Assembly: GCA_937916465.1 (NCBI GenBank)
Contig: CALFTK010000018.1
Span: 1 to 34,840 of the forward strand
Direction of reading: 5' to 3'
Length of the DNA stretch: 34,840 nt
Origin: an uncultured Bacteroidales bacterium
GTDB lineage: Bacteria; Bacteroidota; Bacteroidia; Bacteroidales; Bacteroidaceae
Under the pieces are notes generated by a model. The model did not search any database, was not told where the DNA came from, and worked only from the letters and a program-made list of their open reading frames with translations. Shown here piece after piece: positions 32,317 through 34,840 of this stretch. Within the stretch, counting starts at the first letter, position 1; every line of letters starts with the position of its first letter. The position numbers and the translations under genes were made by a program.

Positions 32317-32374
32317 TTTCCAAAATAATTTTTTGTGAACACTAAATTAGGCCGAAAAACAAAACTCTATTGAA

Positions 32375-32917
32375 TTATAGTTTTTCAACCTGCATAAAAC
32401 CAAGATCAATAGGTGTCTTACGACCAAAGATCTTAACCATAACCTTAAGCTTCTTCTTCGCGTTATCAACCTCTTCAATGACACCATTGAAACCTGAGAA
32501 CGGTCCGAATGTTACCTTTACTGTTTCGCCTTCAGTAAATGGTACCAAAACTTCTTCTGTCTCCTCCATAAGTTCATCAACTGAACCTAAAATCCTGCTG
32601 ACTTCAGAAGGACGTAGAGGAGTTGGATTAATCATTCCTCCAAGAAAACCCAATACATTTGGACAATTTCTGAGACGTTGCTTTATTTCACCATTCAAGA
32701 CAGCTTCTACAAGCACATAACCAGGCAAATAACTACGCTCTTTAACCACGCGTTTGCCGTTACGTACCTGTACCACTTTCTCTGTAGGTATAAGCACTTG
32801 TGAAATAAAATCCTCAAGCTTGTTATTTCTGGCATCAGCCTCAAGATACTCTTTTACCTTGAGCTCTTTACCACTAACAGCTTTAAGAACATACCATTTC
32901 TTTTCCAACTCAGCCAT
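32375..32917 (-). CDS. nusG: Transcription termination/antitermination factor NusG
   Basis: A 180-aa housekeeping NusG. The NGN domain at about 5-118 starts KKWYVLKAVSGKELKVKEYL and contains the RNAP-binding region around SYLPGYVLVEA. The KOW domain at about 128-155 (EGETVKVTFGPFSGFNGVIE) couples to NusE/ribosome or Rho. It lies 10 nt after secE. The second NusG-family protein in this window, the UpxY-like one at 7691-8281, is more divergent and is a specialised paralog. Confidence 0.97.
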   Translation of the reverse strand: MAELEKKWYVLKAVSGKELKVKEYLEADARNNKLEDFISQVLIPTEKVVQVRNGKRVVKERSYLPGYVLVEAVLNGEIKQRLRNCPNVLGFLGGMINPTPLRPSEVSRILGSVDELMEETEEVLVPFTEGETVKVTFGPFSGFNGVIEEVDNAKKKLKVMVKIFGRKTPIDLGFMQVEKL

Positions 32918-32927
32918 TTCAAATGAA

Positions 32928-33116
32928 TTAAGGATAGATGAATGTCATAATGCCTTGGAAGCATTTATCCATTAGAAATACTACCAACGCAATCAAAAGG
33001 GAAGCAACTAAAACAATGATTGCGCTGCTTGTAAGTTCCTTGCTTGTAGGCCATGTAGTTTTATGGACAAGCTCGTTGTAAGATTCCTTACAGTTTGTAA
33101 AAAATTTCTTAAACAT
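32928..33116 (-). CDS. secE: Preprotein translocase subunit SecE
   Basis: A 62-aa single-span SecE, the stabilising subunit of the SecYEG channel. An amphipathic N-terminal helix with ESYNELVHKTTWPTSKEL, the SecE hallmark, precedes one membrane helix (about 30-50, SAIIVLVASLLIALVVFL). The ATG at 33116 is the start; an in-frame GTG at 33161 lies inside the tRNA-Trp gene and would add residues from tRNA sequence. It lies 15 nt downstream of tRNA-Trp and 10 nt before nusG. Confidence 0.93.
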   Translation of the reverse strand: MFKKFFTNCKESYNELVHKTTWPTSKELTSSAIIVLVASLLIALVVFLMDKCFQGIMTFIYP

Positions 33117-33131
33117 ACTCTTTATCTTTTG

Positions 33132-33204
33132 CACGGGCGGAAAGGCTCGAACTCTCGACACTCGGTTTTGGAGACCGATGCTCTACCAACTGAGCTACAC
33201 CCGT
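33132..33204 (-). tRNA. tRNA-Trp (anticodon CCA)
   Basis: On the minus strand this forms a full cloverleaf. The acceptor ACGGGTG pairs with CGCCCGT, and the anticodon loop CTCCAAA (33173-33167) gives CCA. The T loop is TTCGAGC and the discriminator is G. CCA is not encoded. It lies between tuf and secE, a placement known from several Gram-negative phyla. Confidence 0.95.
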
Positions 33205-33211
33205 AAATTGC

Positions 33212-33235
33212 CGGTCTCTATATTTCAAGAGACCG
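33212..33235 (-). other. Hairpin between tuf and tRNA-Trp
   Basis: A perfect 8-bp stem CGGTCTCT/AGAGACCG has an 8-nt loop in the 50-nt spacer after tuf. No T tract follows, so it is more likely a processing or stability element than a full terminator. Its first arm shares TCGGTCTC with the anticodon arm of the tRNA-Trp immediately downstream. Confidence 0.6.
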
Positions 33236-33254
33236 ACTTATATTGCTTTATTGA

Positions 33255-34442
33255 TTAGTCAACGATTGCAGTAATCTGACCTGAACCAACTGTGCGGCCA
33301 CCTTCACGGATAGCGAAACGCAAACCTACGTTGATTGCTACAGGGTAAATCAGAGTAACTGTAATCTCAACGTTATCACCAGGCATTACCATTTCAGTTC
33401 CCTCTGGCAAAGTGATTTCACCAGTACAGTCCATAGTACGGATGTAGAACTGAGGACGATATTTGTTACGGAATGAAGTGTGACGACCACCTTCCTTCTG
33501 TGTCAATACGTAGATAGAAGCCTTGAAAGTTGTGTGAGGTTTGATCTGACCTGGGTGGCAAAGAACCATACCACGCTTGATTTCAGTCTTTTCAATACCA
33601 CGGAGCAACAGACCTACGTTATCACCAGCCTGACCTTCGTCAAGAAGCTTACGGAACATTTCAACGCCAGTAACAGTTGTCTCTTTTTCTTCACCAAGAC
33701 CAAGGATTTCAACCTTGTCACCTACCTTAACAACACCAGTCTCAATACGACCAGTTGCTACAGTACCACGACCTGTGATTGAGAATACGTCTTCAACAGG
33801 CATCAAGAATGGCTGATCAACAGCACGTGGAGGCAGTGGAATCCATTCGTCAACAGCGTCCATCAATTCCATAACCTTGTCTTCCCATTCAGCAACACCG
33901 TTCAATGCACCAAGTGCAGAACCGCGGATGATAGGAGTATTGTCACCGTCAAATTCGTAAGCGTCAAGAAGTTCACGCATTTCCATTTCAACCAAGTCGA
34001 TCATTTCTGAGTCAACATCTGGAGAATCGCACTTGTTCAAGAAGATAACCAGACGAGGAACGTTTACCTGACGAGCGAGCAGGATGTGCTCACGAGTCTG
34101 TGGCATAGGACCATCAGTTGAAGCAACTACTACGATAGCACCGTCCATCTGAGCAGCACCTGTTACCATGTTCTTTACATAGTCAGCGTGACCCGGGCAG
34201 TCAACGTGTGCGTAGTGACGATTAGCTGTTTCGTACTCTACGTGTGAAGTGTTGATAGTAATACCACGCTCTTTTTCTTCAGGAGCGTTGTCAATTGAGT
34301 CAAATGAACGAAGTTCTGACAAACCTTTCTTTGCAAGAACTGTAGTGATCGCTGCAGTAAGAGTAGTCTTACCGTGGTCAACGTGACCAATAGTACCGAT
34401 GTTTACATGCGGTTTCGATCTTTCGAATTTTTCTTTTGCCAT
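33255..34442 (-). CDS. tuf: Elongation factor Tu
   Basis: A 395-aa translational GTPase delivering aminoacyl-tRNA to the ribosome. The P loop GHVDHGKT is at 19-26, the switch I region is RGITINTSHVEYE, DCPGHADYVKNM is the G3 motif, and NKCD is the G4 motif. Domains 2 and 3 follow, with the GRGTVATGR and RPQFYIRTMDCTG stretches. It is flanked by tRNA-Thr upstream and tRNA-Trp downstream in the classical tRNA-tuf cluster. Whether the genome has another tuf copy cannot be seen. Confidence 0.98.
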   Translation of the reverse strand: MAKEKFERSKPHVNIGTIGHVDHGKTTLTAAITTVLAKKGLSELRSFDSIDNAPEEKERGITINTSHVEYETANRHYAHVDCPGHADYVKNMVTGAAQMDGAIVVVASTDGPMPQTREHILLARQVNVPRLVIFLNKCDSPDVDSEMIDLVEMEMRELLDAYEFDGDNTPIIRGSALGALNGVAEWEDKVMELMDAVDEWIPLPPRAVDQPFLMPVEDVFSITGRGTVATGRIETGVVKVGDKVEILGLGEEKETTVTGVEMFRKLLDEGQAGDNVGLLLRGIEKTEIKRGMVLCHPGQIKPHTTFKASIYVLTQKEGGRHTSFRNKYRPQFYIRTMDCTGEITLPEGTEMVMPGDNVEITVTLIYPVAINVGLRFAIREGGRTVGSGQITAIVD

Positions 34443-34535
34443 AATTCTATTTTATTTTGATTGATTAAGACTTGTTTACAACAACAAGAGGTTACTGCAA
34501 TACACAGTTCCCCTTATCAATTTAATCATTATTTG

Positions 34536-34608
<73 letters not shown>

Positions 34609-34619
34609 GACAAAATTAG

Positions 34620-34692
34620 AGCGGGAAACGGGACTCAAACCCGCGACCCTCAGCTTGGAAGGCTAATGCTCTATCAACTGAGCTACTTCCGC
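34620..34692 (-). tRNA. tRNA-Gly (anticodon TCC)
   Basis: A minus-strand cloverleaf: anticodon stem TTAGC/GCTGA with loop CTTCCAA (34661-34655) gives TCC. T stem is GCGGG/CCCGT, discriminator T. The acceptor GCGGAAG against TTCCCGC has one A-C mismatch at the fifth pair and a G-T at the seventh. It lies 11 nt upstream of tRNA-Thr. Confidence 0.92.
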
Positions 34693-34723
34693 AATACGTT
34701 TACATAAAGAATTTGCAAACAAA

Positions 34724-34731
34724 CAAAGATA
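34724..34731 (-). promoter_or_regulatory. Possible -7 promoter box before tRNA-Gly/Thr/tuf
   Basis: The minus strand reads TATCTTTG, an exact TAnnTTTG, 31 bases before the tRNA-Gly 5' end and within the 98-nt spacer after tRNA-Tyr. No clear -33 TTTG is seen. It may start the tRNA-Gly-tRNA-Thr-tuf transcript separately from tRNA-Tyr. Confidence 0.4.
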
Positions 34732-34790
34732 GTCATCCCTTTACAGCTATGCTATCGAGGCTGGTTTGCATTCTCTTTTTCAACACATTG

Positions 34791-34840
34791 TGGGCAAAGA
34801 TGGATTCGAACCACCGAAGTCGAAAGACAGCAGATTTACA
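34791..34840 (-). tRNA. tRNA-Tyr (anticodon GTA), 3' part only
   Basis: The minus strand holds the anticodon GTA (34839-34837) near the window edge. A long variable arm (class II shape) follows, then T arm GGTGG-TTCGAAT-CCATC, acceptor 3' strand TTTGCCC and discriminator A at 34791. The 5' half lies outside the window. Tyr-Gly-Thr-tuf is the same order as in E. coli. Confidence 0.9.

Noticed and set aside
33117..33161. Longer secE from a GTG inside tRNA-Trp
   Set aside because: The extra 15 residues would be coded by tRNA sequence; the ATG at 33116 gives the usual SecE N terminus.
34471..34488. CTTGTT/AACAAG hairpin upstream of tuf
   Set aside because: Six pairs with a small loop and no T tail; it could be a leader element but the evidence is thin.

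Overview
This window comes from a member of the Bacteroidota, most likely the order Bacteroidales; the genus cannot be fixed from sequence alone. The evidence is as follows. Promoter-like TAnnTTTG boxes (the Bacteroidota -7 element) lie just upstream of most transcription units. There are several lipoproteins with short lipoboxes, and families typical of the phylum: GSCFA, UpxY-type NusG paralog, DUF4292 lipoprotein and a VDMGLSVKWA/WRMPT surface domain. RpoB (1270 aa) and RpoC (1430 aa) have Bacteroidota-like lengths. The DNA is AT-rich, and tRNA genes do not encode CCA.

Layout. Positions 1-1741: 3' end of a tRNA-Pro, a bidirectional terminator, a surface lipoprotein on the minus strand, and a possible 39-aa small ORF. 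Positions 1754-6773 (minus): a tight five-gene sugar-nucleotide operon, DegT aminotransferase - GalE - GHMP sugar kinase - nucleotidyltransferase - GSCFA protein. Positions 6840-7694 (+): a cation diffusion facilitator with an unusual metal site. Positions 7691-10223 (minus): a CapD/FlaA1-type nucleotide-sugar dehydratase followed by an UpxY-type antiterminator. Positions 10423-12681 (+): cyclophilin lipoprotein and alkaline phosphatase. Positions 12686-16738: a ComEA-like HhH protein, a VanZ-like protein, CYTH protein plus release factor 2, and an ArgE-like M20 deacylase. Positions 16739-20434 (minus): dut - TPR lipoprotein - DUF4292 lipoprotein - EnvC-like LytM protein. Positions 20553-21890 (+): dGTPase-like HD hydrolase. 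Positions 21967-34840 (minus): the housekeeping cluster tRNA-Tyr, tRNA-Gly, tRNA-Thr, tuf, tRNA-Trp, secE, nusG, rplK, rplA, rplJ, rplL, rpoB, rpoC.

How the genes fit together. The right third is core transcription/translation machinery, with what looks like a classical attenuator between rplL and rpoB. The middle is nucleotide-pool sanitation (dut, dgt) and envelope maintenance (lipoproteins, amidase activator). The left third is surface-sugar metabolism. The most interesting item is the kinase at 3454-4629. Its substrate motif (CPYRICPIGAHVDHQ) and C-terminal half look like plant galacturonokinase rather than classical galactokinase. It sits between a GalE and a stand-alone nucleotidyltransferase, which suggests a GalT-independent sugar-1-phosphate to UDP-sugar salvage route.

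Limits: all functional calls rest on reading translated sequence and recalled family motifs. No database search, folding or alignment software was used. Promoter, attenuator and small-ORF calls are pattern-based.
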